NCBI RefSeq assembly: GCF_005405305.1
Contig: NZ_BJDU01000006.1
Coordinates: 124,001 to 188,000 of the forward strand
DNA from: Companilactobacillus formosensis
GTDB lineage: Bacteria > Bacillota > Bacilli > Lactobacillales > Lactobacillaceae
Length of the DNA: 64,000 nt
Direction of reading: 5' to 3'
The notes under the pieces are model-generated. The model saw nothing but the letters and a program-made list of their open reading frames with translations, was not told the origin of the DNA and made no database searches. Below, piece after piece: positions 28,743 through 36,727 of the stretch. Within the stretch, counting starts at the first letter, position 1. Each line of letters begins with the position of its first letter. The position numbers and the translations under genes are program-made.

Positions 28743-29663
28743 TTATGGCAAATCATTGCCCGCAGCGAAGTAAACGTCGTACCACTCTTGTTTAGTAAGA
28801 TCGACGTCTCCACCTTTGGCACTATCAGCGATGTGTTCAGGATTCATAGTACCGATGATAACTTGAATGTTAGCAGGATGTCTGAGAATCCAAGCTGCGG
28901 CGATAGCGTTTTTACTTACTCCATATTTGTCAGCGAGTTCTTGAAGAACTTTGTTCAATTCAGGGAACTTGTCATTGTTGATGAAAGTACCAGCGAACAT
29001 GCCGTATTGGAATGGTGACCAAGCTTGAATCGTAACGCCCATACGTCTAGAGAATTCAAGGATGCCACCATCGTGGTTGATAGAACGGGTATCGGTCATG
29101 TTAGTGTGCATGCCAAAGTCAATCATACCAGTGTGCATAATACTGAATTGTAGTTGGTTAATCATTAAACGTTGATCAACCGCTTCTTGAACGAGTAAAT
29201 ATTGTTGAGGATTAAAATTGGAAACACCAAAGTGACGAACTTTACCAGATTTTTGCAATTCATCAAAAGCTTCAGCGACTTCTTCAGGTTCCATTAATGG
29301 ATCTGGACGGTGCAATAGGAATGAATCAAGATAATCGACACCTAAACGTTCTAGTGATCCATCAACTGCATCAATTAAATGTTGTTTTGTGAAATCATAT
29401 CTCTTGCCAGAAACAATACCACCTTTTGATTGAATAAATAGTTGATCACGATTTACACTACTTTGTTTGAGCGCTTGGCCAAAGATTTTTTCAGAATCAC
29501 CGCCACCATAAATATCAGCTGAGTCAATAAAATTAATGCCACTATCATAAGCTGTATCGATAGCTTTAGCAGCTTGATCCACGGTCAGACTGTTCATACG
29601 CATGATACCAAGTGCAATAGCTGAAGCTTGCCAGTTACTTTCACCAATATAACGTTGTTTCAT
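28743..29663 (-). CDS. Aldo/keto reductase
   Basis: The 306-residue protein is an NADPH-dependent AKR of the YdhF type. The catalytic tetrad regions are visible: Asp and Tyr in FIDSADIYGGGDSE, Lys in FIQSKGGI and His in SFLLHRPDPLM. The cofactor loop is in HPANIQVIIGTMNPEHI. It would reduce an aldehyde or ketone in the cytoplasm; the substrate is unknown. GGAGG precedes the ATG. It is monocistronic, with a terminator behind it. Confidence 0.92.
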   Translation of the reverse strand: MKQRYIGESNWQASAIALGIMRMNSLTVDQAAKAIDTAYDSGINFIDSADIYGGGDSEKIFGQALKQSSVNRDQLFIQSKGGIVSGKRYDFTKQHLIDAVDGSLERLGVDYLDSFLLHRPDPLMEPEEVAEAFDELQKSGKVRHFGVSNFNPQQYLLVQEAVDQRLMINQLQFSIMHTGMIDFGMHTNMTDTRSINHDGGILEFSRRMGVTIQAWSPFQYGMFAGTFINNDKFPELNKVLQELADKYGVSKNAIAAAWILRHPANIQVIIGTMNPEHIADSAKGGDVDLTKQEWYDVYFAAGNDLP

Positions 29664-29773
29664 TTATTTTTGCCTCCAATATTTAAATATCATCTTAATT
29701 ATTGAAGGTTTGGTGGGGGATGTCAATTGGTTTGTTTGCGGTTACATTATGTATAAAAAGAGAATGCAATTTT

Positions 29774-30781
29774 TTAGTACTCAACTCTTACAGGCATATG
29801 AGATTTGTATGATTTTAGACAAGCCTGTGCTAATTGAATAGATCTTAATCCATCGATTCCACTTGATACTGGAGTTGTATGTTCTGTAACGGATTTATAG
29901 AACGACTTCAATTCATTTAAATAGGCATCCTTATATCTTTCGATAAAGAAGTTAGGAATTTTATCCAATCGACTTCCATCTTTAAGATCGACTTGGATAT
30001 TTGTTAATTTGTCATTATTAGAGAATACTTGACCTTTTGAACCAAATACTTCGGCTCTTTGATCATATCCATACACTGCTTGACGACTATTATCAATAAC
30101 ACCCAAGGCTCCATTAGCAAATTTGCACGTAACCATAGCAGTATCAATATCACCGGCTTTACCAATTTCAGAATCTATTAAAACACTTCCTTGTGCGTAT
30201 ACTTCAGTAACTTCGGTATTGCTCAAGAATCTAATCATATCTAAATCGTGAATCATCATGTCGCTGAAAATACCACCCGAGACCTTTATATAAGCAATCG
30301 ATGGTGGAGCAGGGTCACGAGATGAGATTTTTACAATTTGAGGAGTCCCAATAACTCCTTCTGTAACCAATTCATTAATCTTATTGAAATTATGATCAAA
30401 ACGGCGGTTAAATCCAATTTGTAAAATAACGTTCTTCTCACTTACAAGTGTTAATACTTTTTTAATCCGTGATATGTTTGTATCGATTGGTTTTTCACAT
30501 AGAATATCTTTTCCAGCTTCTGCAGCGGCGCTGATAATTTCTGCGTGAGTATCAGTAGAGGATGCGATGAGTACAACATCTACATTTTTATCGTTTAGCA
30601 CATCCTTATAAGATTTGGAAAAGGTTGGAATTGAGTATTGTTTGGCTATTTCATCTAAATTATCTTTACATGGATCAGCAATTGCTGTTAGTTTATAGAA
30701 TTCAGAAAGATTTAGAATGTTTTTTAAGTGCATCATCCCAATTCTTCCAAGTCCAATTAAACCAATATTCAACTTAGTCAT
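29774..30781 (-). CDS. Gfo/Idh/MocA-family dehydrogenase, first of a pair
   Basis: The 335-residue protein has the N-terminal Rossmann start LNIGLIGLGRIGMMHLKN and the family motif CEKPI with its catalytic Lys (near residue 98), then a second-domain His in MIHDLDMIRF. It resembles inositol 2-dehydrogenase (IolG), but the family covers many sugars and sugar acids. A start 15 bases upstream is rejected because GGAGATG there is the ribosome binding site for this ATG. It is the last gene of a three-gene minus-strand operon with a second dehydrogenase and a sugar transporter. Confidence 0.88.
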   Translation of the reverse strand: MTKLNIGLIGLGRIGMMHLKNILNLSEFYKLTAIADPCKDNLDEIAKQYSIPTFSKSYKDVLNDKNVDVVLIASSTDTHAEIISAAAEAGKDILCEKPIDTNISRIKKVLTLVSEKNVILQIGFNRRFDHNFNKINELVTEGVIGTPQIVKISSRDPAPPSIAYIKVSGGIFSDMMIHDLDMIRFLSNTEVTEVYAQGSVLIDSEIGKAGDIDTAMVTCKFANGALGVIDNSRQAVYGYDQRAEVFGSKGQVFSNNDKLTNIQVDLKDGSRLDKIPNFFIERYKDAYLNELKSFYKSVTEHTTPVSSGIDGLRSIQLAQACLKSYKSHMPVRVEY

Positions 30782-30799
30782 TTTTTCATCTCCCATAAA

Positions 30800-31816
30800 T
30801 TATTTGTATAAATCTGGTTGGTCATCTAGTGAAATTTTGACAGCTTGTGCATCTTTTTGACTTTGAATAGCACAGTCAGCTGTGACGGCGGCTACATAAC
30901 CATCCCAAGTAGAAGGACCAGTTAAAGTCTTATTTTGTTGAACTTCATCAATGAATGTTTGTAGTTCAATTTGATATGCTTTAACGAATCTCTTTGTCCA
31001 ATCTTTATCAATAGTATGACTGATGTGACCATCTTTTCTAATTTCCAAAGAAGGCATATCTGGCAATTGAGCAATTCCTTTTTCACCCATAATTTGGCAC
31101 ATAACGTCATATCCATATTCCGCATTTTGAGTTAAGTATGTGTTAACAAGGGCACCATTCTTAAGTTTTAATGTGGCGACTTGTGGATCCTTAAGTTTGG
31201 ATAGTTTGTTTAATCCGTTTGGTCTACCATATTGAACTTGAACGGATTCGTATTGATCATTAAATAACCAATGGATTATATCAATTTCGTGAATAAATGC
31301 ATCATTGATCATATTTGGAGTTTCAAAATATTGTGTGGCAGGTGTGCAAGTGAAGTGTCTGCAATAGCCCATTAGTGGAGTTCCAATTTCACCACTATCA
31401 ATCGTATTCTTTAATTCAACATAGTAAGGATCAAATCTACGCATAAATCCAACTTGAACCAGTTTTTTACCAGCCTTAGTTTCAGCATCAATAACTTTCT
31501 TACAATCGTCAGCTGTTGTTGCAAGTGGTTTTTCAACGAATACTGGTTTATTAGCATGGATAGCTTCTAGTACAGGTTCAACGTGAGTATCGTTTCTGCT
31601 ACATACCATAATAGCGTCAACGTTTTCAGAGTTAACAAGTTCATGAATTGAATTATAGATAGTAGCATTCAAACCAAACTCTTCAATGATTTCTTTTTCT
31701 GCATCTTTTGAAACATCGTATACAGCAGTAACTTCACCATCCCTTAAAACATTTTTCAAATTTGATACGTGTGTATGTGCAATGGAACCACAACCAACTA
31801 AACCTAATTTAAGCAT
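30800..31816 (-). CDS. Gfo/Idh/MocA-family dehydrogenase, second of the pair
   Basis: The 338-residue protein shows LKLGLVGCGSIAHTHVSN at the NAD site, FVEKPLA with the catalytic Lys near residue 97, and FIHEIDIIHWLF in the substrate domain. It is a distant paralogue of its neighbour, 18 bases apart. Two such enzymes with a transporter usually oxidise and then reduce or epimerise one sugar or inositol isomer (compare scyllo-/myo-inositol interconversion). No other inositol-catabolism gene is present here, so the final product is unclear. Confidence 0.88.
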   Translation of the reverse strand: MLKLGLVGCGSIAHTHVSNLKNVLRDGEVTAVYDVSKDAEKEIIEEFGLNATIYNSIHELVNSENVDAIMVCSRNDTHVEPVLEAIHANKPVFVEKPLATTADDCKKVIDAETKAGKKLVQVGFMRRFDPYYVELKNTIDSGEIGTPLMGYCRHFTCTPATQYFETPNMINDAFIHEIDIIHWLFNDQYESVQVQYGRPNGLNKLSKLKDPQVATLKLKNGALVNTYLTQNAEYGYDVMCQIMGEKGIAQLPDMPSLEIRKDGHISHTIDKDWTKRFVKAYQIELQTFIDEVQQNKTLTGPSTWDGYVAAVTADCAIQSQKDAQAVKISLDDQPDLYK

Positions 31817-31831
31817 AATGTAAATCCCCCT

Positions 31832-32689
31832 CTAATTTTTAGTAATACCAATCATGACAGCTCCGATAACGACTAGAAGTAAACCGGAAAGTGTGAAAAC
31901 AAGCTCCTTCTTGGATTTATGCTCGTGCAGGATCATTAATCCACCAATTGTTGCGACAATAACGTTTAATTGTGACAAAGTAAATCCAACTGCGACACCG
32001 TTCATTGCGTTACTGAATAGGATTGCAACATTAGCGATAGCAAAGAAGACACCGGTAAGCATATTCTGCCATGTTTTTGTGCCAAACATTTGATTATCTT
32101 TCTGGAATCCAACGAGAATACAAGTTGTAATCAACATTGAGATTGATTGAGGTAATAAGACATCCCAACCGTTCAGATCAAAGATTCTTGGAATAACTGC
32201 ATATCCAATGAAACCAATTGATGAAATGGTTAATATAATCAATCCAAGCTTTACGTTGCTACCTTTTTGAGCTTTATTGTCAGAATAAGTAGTCATCGTA
32301 ATTCCGAAGATTATTAGTACTAAAGCAATGATTCCGAGAGTGTATTGCCAACCAGATTTCCATTCTTGAAAATATAAGGCACCAATTAAAGTAGTACCGA
32401 ATAATTGTTCACCGGTACTGATTGGCATAGCCATTGAAACGCCGACTAAATCAAATGATTTAACCTGCAATATTTGTCCTACGCTCCAGAATATTCCACA
32501 TAGAACAGATCCAACGATTAAATCCGTAGTAATAACTGGACGTTTAAAAAAGGCAATGACGACGGCAAATAGAAAAGTGGAAATTACCATACCCATTACT
32601 TTGTTTGTGAATTTACCACCAATCTTCTGCATAACGATTGATTGAAAGCCCCAACCGAGTGCTGGAATTAATGCAATTAAGTAACCCAT
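31832..32689 (-). CDS. GRP-family sugar transporter (GlcU/RbsU type)
   Basis: The 285-residue protein is a ten-segment membrane transporter of the glucose/ribose porter family, starting MGYLIALIPALGWGFQSIV, with the family motif MAMPISTGEQLFGTTLIGAL in the middle. These proteins import sugars with protons or sodium and do not phosphorylate them, in contrast to all other importers in the window. GGGGATGG precedes the ATG chosen; longer in-frame starts overlap it. It heads the operon with the two Gfo/Idh/MocA dehydrogenases, whose substrate it presumably brings in. Confidence 0.85.
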   Translation of the reverse strand: MGYLIALIPALGWGFQSIVMQKIGGKFTNKVMGMVISTFLFAVVIAFFKRPVITTDLIVGSVLCGIFWSVGQILQVKSFDLVGVSMAMPISTGEQLFGTTLIGALYFQEWKSGWQYTLGIIALVLIIFGITMTTYSDNKAQKGSNVKLGLIILTISSIGFIGYAVIPRIFDLNGWDVLLPQSISMLITTCILVGFQKDNQMFGTKTWQNMLTGVFFAIANVAILFSNAMNGVAVGFTLSQLNVIVATIGGLMILHEHKSKKELVFTLSGLLLVVIGAVMIGITKN

Positions 32690-32714
32690 ACATATCCATC
32701 CCCTTTGACAAATT

Positions 32715-32740
32715 ACTGTCACGTATTGATTTGTGACAGT
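32715..32740. promoter_or_regulatory. Perfect 8+8 inverted repeat upstream of the GRP transporter operon
   Basis: ACTGTCAC and GTGACAGT are separated by 10 bases and lie 26-51 bases before the transporter start. This is the geometry of a protein operator. It is not a terminator, because no T-run follows on either strand. The divergent AraC protein is the obvious but unproven candidate to act here. Confidence 0.5.
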
Positions 32741-32849
32741 TTTTAATTTAGAATCACAGTAAATAGACCAGAATAATTATTTAATGTGAATCCTTTAACA
32801 ACGTTGCAACTTTATTTTAACCAATGATGTGTAATAAAACTTGTTCAAA

Positions 32850-32922
32850 TTTGTTGCGGGATTTCTCAATCGTTGGCACCATTGGACATTTTTGTTGCAT
32901 AATCATTGCTACATTTTGTTGT
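32850..32922 (+). promoter_or_regulatory. Three TTTGTTG direct repeats before the AraC gene
   Basis: TTTGTTGC occurs at 32850 and 32891, and TTTGTTGT at 32915. AraC-family proteins often bind direct repeats, so these may be half-sites, but the motif is short and the region is AT-rich. Confidence 0.25.
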
Positions 32923-32944
32923 TGAATACGTAGGGGGGATTACA

Positions 32945-33808
32945 TTGAAGCAGATTTCAGTTTTATATCCTAATCAAATTAGTGATAAATTTAGTTCTAT
33001 AATTTCTAGTCCTTACAATTTGAAATATATTTCAAAGATTGATCATGCCGATAATATGTATTCGAGATGTTTACACTCACACCTTAATACTGTTGAATTA
33101 TCACTGATCCTTGATGGAGAAAGTGAGTACTTCGTTAACAATCGAAAATATAAAATTAAAAAAGGTGATATTTTTATTGTTGGAAAAAATATTATTCATG
33201 ATGAGGGACATACATTACCGTCGCTTTGTATAGGTATAAGTAATCTTGATATCTCAAAGAAATTATTACCAGAGAATTTTTTGATTACTTCTCAATTCAG
33301 TCGGCCTGAATCGTTTAAATCACTAGTGGATATTACATTAATGTCGTATGACTTACTAAAAAATAAAAACCCACAAGATGATTTCTTGGCTAATCAGGTA
33401 ATTTGTTATGCATTGATACCGAATATTGTTAATTCTATTCAATATGATCCGGCCAGGATGTTTCAGACAAGAATTGAAGAAAATAGAGATGCCAAGAATG
33501 CTAAAAATTTCATTGAAAAATATTACAAAATCATCCCGAATATTAAATTCATTTCAGAGAATTTAAATATTTCTCAATCTCATTTAGACCATCTTTTTAG
33601 TGATCAGTATGGCTATACGCCATCAAATTATTTAAATTTACGGCGGATAGGAGAAGCACAGACCTTTCTTATACAAAAATCTGATATGACTGTAACCGAC
33701 ATAGCATATGAAGTTGGATTTCAATCTTTGAGTCATTTTAATCATTACTTTAAAAAGTATTCGGGTGTGTCACCATTGAAATTTAGACAGATCTATACTC
33801 GCTTTTAA
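32945..33808 (+). CDS. AraC-family regulator with N-terminal cupin
   Basis: The 287-residue protein has an N-terminal cupin-like sensor (HLNTVELSLILDGESEYFVN, KKGDIFIVG) and a C-terminal AraC double helix-turn-helix from about residue 188 (LNISQSHLDHLF, VTDIAYEVGFQSLSHFNHYF). I chose a TTG start because GGGGGG lies 6 bases ahead; the in-frame ATG further upstream has no such site. It is divergent from the GRP/dehydrogenase operon and probably activates it on binding a sugar. Confidence 0.86.
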   Translation: MKQISVLYPNQISDKFSSIISSPYNLKYISKIDHADNMYSRCLHSHLNTVELSLILDGESEYFVNNRKYKIKKGDIFIVGKNIIHDEGHTLPSLCIGISNLDISKKLLPENFLITSQFSRPESFKSLVDITLMSYDLLKNKNPQDDFLANQVICYALIPNIVNSIQYDPARMFQTRIEENRDAKNAKNFIEKYYKIIPNIKFISENLNISQSHLDHLFSDQYGYTPSNYLNLRRIGEAQTFLIQKSDMTVTDIAYEVGFQSLSHFNHYFKKYSGVSPLKFRQIYTRF

Positions 33809-33817
33809 TAGTAAACA

Positions 33818-33864
33818 AAGAAGGATTAGCGTTAATTCTGAAAATACGCTAATCCTTTTATTTA
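33818..33864. terminator. Bidirectional terminator between the two AraC genes
   Basis: AAAGGATTAGCG and CGCTAATCCTTT form a 12-base perfect stem with T-rich flanks between convergent genes. Confidence 0.88.
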
Positions 33865-33901
33865 CTATTAAATATTTGCCCAAAGTTGAAATTCTGATAT
33901 T

Positions 33902-35125
33902 TTATTTTTGATTCTTATTATAATTTGGAATTTGATTTTTTGTTCGATATTGCGTAGGTGTCTGATTGTTATACTTTTTGAAAATTCTAGTAAAGTAATT
34001 CGGATCATCAAATCCTACTTTGTATCCAATTTCGACTATTGGCATGTTTGTGTCTCGCAATAATTGTTTGGATAATATCAATTGTTTGTTTATAACATAC
34101 TTTTTAGGGGTTATTTTCATTTCTTTTTTAAATTTTTGAATTAAGTAATTATTGGTTATATTAAGTTCTTTTGCTATCTTATTAATTTGAAAATTTTGAG
34201 TAAAATTATTATCGAGAAAATATAATACACTTATTGTTAGCACGCTGAGATTATTGTCATGTTTTCTTTTGATTATGGAACAATAAGTTTTGATCAGATT
34301 TTCATGTTCTTTATTTATTTGTCTGATAGAAGAAAAATTTCTAATTTTCTTTGCACTTTCACGACTAATTTTGTCATTTAATACTGGGGGTATTCCGGCA
34401 TTTATGGCAGCAATTCTGATAGTAGTTCTAGTAATGGCTGCTGACATTTGAGCCATTCTTATAACATCTTTTGATTCTTTTATAGGTTTAACAGAATCAT
34501 GCAAAAAATACCATTGTTTAAGCGCTAGTTCTGTATTTCCGTTTTGAATGGCGATCATAAATGATTGCTCATGTTTATATCTTTCAACAATTGATTTTTT
34601 ATAGAATAAATTATCTTCATTGATTTCCGAAGGTTGGTGTTTATTAGCACTTAAAATTAATTCATTTGAATTTTTTAAAGGCTTGAAATTCGAAGTTTCT
34701 TTAATAACTATTGCCAATTTTTCATTTATAAGATTCTTATTAATAATTGAAAATTTATTACGCCACAATAATAAAGAATCAGTTTTTTTTGAACTTAAGC
34801 CATTATTTTGTAACAAAATAGAACACTCTAATTTGCTTAAAATTTCATCAATGTAGGGACCCACAATCAAGAAATTTGTTTCATCGAGTTTTACAAATAA
34901 AAGTTTCAACTTTAAATAAGTTTCAATTTGAATAGAGAATAAATTATCGAGATCCATGATTTTATTTAAAATATATTTTTCTTCTCCAAATGAATTGAAT
35001 CCGTCAAATAAATTTTCCAAAATAATTTTTTGTAATTCTATTTTGACCGATGCTAGGGAATGAACTAATTTAATTGGAATATCAATAATATTTCCCATGA
35101 GTTTTAAACCGTCATTTAAATTCAA
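33902..35125 (-). CDS. Large AraC-family regulator of the beta-glucuronidase locus
   Basis: The 407-residue protein ends in an AraC double helix-turn-helix (LNITNNYLIQKFKKE, IVEIGYKVGFDDPNYFTRIF). The first 300 residues form a long sensor without a cupin signature, resembling the YSIRK-type AraC regulators of Gram-positive sugar loci. TTG is preferred as start because GGAGA lies 7 bases ahead; the ATG five codons earlier overlaps that site and has nothing before it. It is divergent from the EIIBC and beta-glucuronidase genes, with a cre box between, and is their likely local regulator. Confidence 0.82.
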   Translation of the reverse strand: MNLNDGLKLMGNIIDIPIKLVHSLASVKIELQKIILENLFDGFNSFGEEKYILNKIMDLDNLFSIQIETYLKLKLLFVKLDETNFLIVGPYIDEILSKLECSILLQNNGLSSKKTDSLLLWRNKFSIINKNLINEKLAIVIKETSNFKPLKNSNELILSANKHQPSEINEDNLFYKKSIVERYKHEQSFMIAIQNGNTELALKQWYFLHDSVKPIKESKDVIRMAQMSAAITRTTIRIAAINAGIPPVLNDKISRESAKKIRNFSSIRQINKEHENLIKTYCSIIKRKHDNNLSVLTISVLYFLDNNFTQNFQINKIAKELNITNNYLIQKFKKEMKITPKKYVINKQLILSKQLLRDTNMPIVEIGYKVGFDDPNYFTRIFKKYNNQTPTQYRTKNQIPNYNKNQK

Positions 35126-35169
35126 TAAAAAAATCTCCATTTATATATTATGTGCTATATACATATATT

Positions 35170-35199
35170 TTGTTCTATTTGTTATCTATACAATATGAT
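35170..35199 (+). promoter_or_regulatory. Promoter of the EIIBC/beta-glucuronidase operon
   Basis: TTGTTC and TATGAT are 18 bases apart, and a perfect cre box starts 11 bases after the -10. Confidence 0.5.
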
Positions 35200-35209
35200 A
35201 ACATACATT

Positions 35210-35224
35210 TTGTAATCGGTTACA
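35210..35224 (+). promoter_or_regulatory. cre site before the EIIBC/beta-glucuronidase operon
   Basis: TTGTAATCGGTTACA fits the CcpA operator pattern at every position and is itself nearly palindromic (TGTAATCGGTTACA). Its place at the expected transcription start suits a roadblock or initiation block. Confidence 0.8.
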
Positions 35225-35266
35225 AAAACATTCTCGTTAATCGCGTTTAGAAACGGAGCGTAAATT

Positions 35267-36706
35267 ATGAAAAAGAATTATGATGATTTATCTAAAAAAA
35301 TAATTCAAGGAGTTGGTGGTGAACAGAATGTTAATTCTCTTACACATTGTGTCACAAGGCTTCGATTTGATTTAAAAGACGACAGTATTGCAAAAACAAA
35401 TCAATTAAAAGATCTCGAAGGGGTCTTGACGGTTGTAAAGGCCGGCGGACAATACCAAGTTGTTATAGGAAATGCGGTTAGTGATGTATATGATGCAGTT
35501 CTAAAAAACAGTAATATTCATGGTTTAGTAGCATCTTCCAGCCAAACAGAGCAGGACACACAGGATACTAATAGTGCATCTGGTTCGAGTAAAAAGAATT
35601 TTGGAGATAAGTTGATTGATATTATTTCTGGTGTTTTTATGCCATTTTTGGGAGCATTTACTGGGGCTGGACTTTTAAAGGGTTTTCTAGTGATGTTTAC
35701 AACTTTAGGCTGGTTAAGTACTAAGAGTACTACATATACGCTTCTTTATGCAGGTGCAGATGGTATTTTCTACTTCTTGCCAATTTTCCTAGCATATTGT
35801 GCTGGTAAAAAATTTGGTGCTCAACCATTTATGAGTATGGCTATTGCAAGTGCCATGGTTTATCCAACAGTTGTTAACTTATTTACAAACCATGTTGCAA
35901 ATGTTAATTTTTTCGGTATTCCTGTTCAAATGATTAATTATACGAGTTCAGTATTACCAATATTAGTTACAGTCATATTACAGGCTAAGGTTGAAAAAAT
36001 CTTAGCAAATCACACTCCTAAAATGTTGTCATCGTTAATAATATCTTTATTTGATTTAGTTATTATCCTTCCATTAGCATTTATTGTTATTGGACCTATT
36101 ACGAATTTTGTTGCTAATGTTTTAGCAACAGCAGTTAAATTTGGATTGGATACAGTCCCATTGGTTGCAGGATTTATTTTTGCCGCAGCATGGCCAATTA
36201 TGATTGTATTCGGAGTTCATTGGGGATTTATGGCCTTGGAAATCAGTAATTTGTCAGTCTTAGGTTATCAGTATATTCTTCCACTAACAGTTGGATGTAA
36301 TTTTGGTATTGCTGGAGCATGTCTTGCTATTTTCTTGAAATCTAAGAATATTAAATTGAAAGAAGTGGCTGGTCCAGCATTTGTTTCGGCCATTATCGGT
36401 GGTGTTACTGAACCCGCAATTTATGGTGTTTTATTAAAGCATAAGAAAATTTTTGGTAGTGTTTGTCTATTAAATGGAATTGGTGGTTCATTGTGCGCTG
36501 TATTTCATGTTACAAGAAATGTTCAAATGCCGGTCAATGTTCTCACAACTCCCGCAATTTGGACTGTCTATGGACAAATGGCAATTGTAGCCATTGTTAT
36601 TTCCTTTATAGGCGCATTTATTATTAGCTATATTCTTTATAATGGGAAAAAAGCTAAAAAAAACGTTGATAAAAAAGAAAGTATCAATGCAGCAGTTTTA
36701 AATTAA
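35267..36706 (+). CDS. Beta-glucoside-type PTS permease EIIBC
   Basis: The 479-residue protein has an N-terminal EIIB domain with the phospho-cysteine in LTHCVTRLRF (Cys28), a linker, and a Glc-superfamily EIIC of the BglP type, with the substrate motif GGVTEPAIYG near residue 385. It has no EIIA domain; a separate EIIA is encoded 2 kb downstream. It precedes the beta-glucuronidase by 21 bases, so the pair probably shares a substrate. The ribosome binding site is ACGGAGC. Confidence 0.92.
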   Translation: MKKNYDDLSKKIIQGVGGEQNVNSLTHCVTRLRFDLKDDSIAKTNQLKDLEGVLTVVKAGGQYQVVIGNAVSDVYDAVLKNSNIHGLVASSSQTEQDTQDTNSASGSSKKNFGDKLIDIISGVFMPFLGAFTGAGLLKGFLVMFTTLGWLSTKSTTYTLLYAGADGIFYFLPIFLAYCAGKKFGAQPFMSMAIASAMVYPTVVNLFTNHVANVNFFGIPVQMINYTSSVLPILVTVILQAKVEKILANHTPKMLSSLIISLFDLVIILPLAFIVIGPITNFVANVLATAVKFGLDTVPLVAGFIFAAAWPIMIVFGVHWGFMALEISNLSVLGYQYILPLTVGCNFGIAGACLAIFLKSKNIKLKEVAGPAFVSAIIGGVTEPAIYGVLLKHKKIFGSVCLLNGIGGSLCAVFHVTRNVQMPVNVLTTPAIWTVYGQMAIVAIVISFIGAFIISYILYNGKKAKKNVDKKESINAAVLN

Positions 36707-36727
36707 TTGAATTGAAGGTATTTATAA

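Noticed and set aside
32762-32944. Possible riboswitch before the AraC gene
   Set aside because: There is no stable fold and no terminator; the region is AT-rich with short TTTGTTG repeats only.
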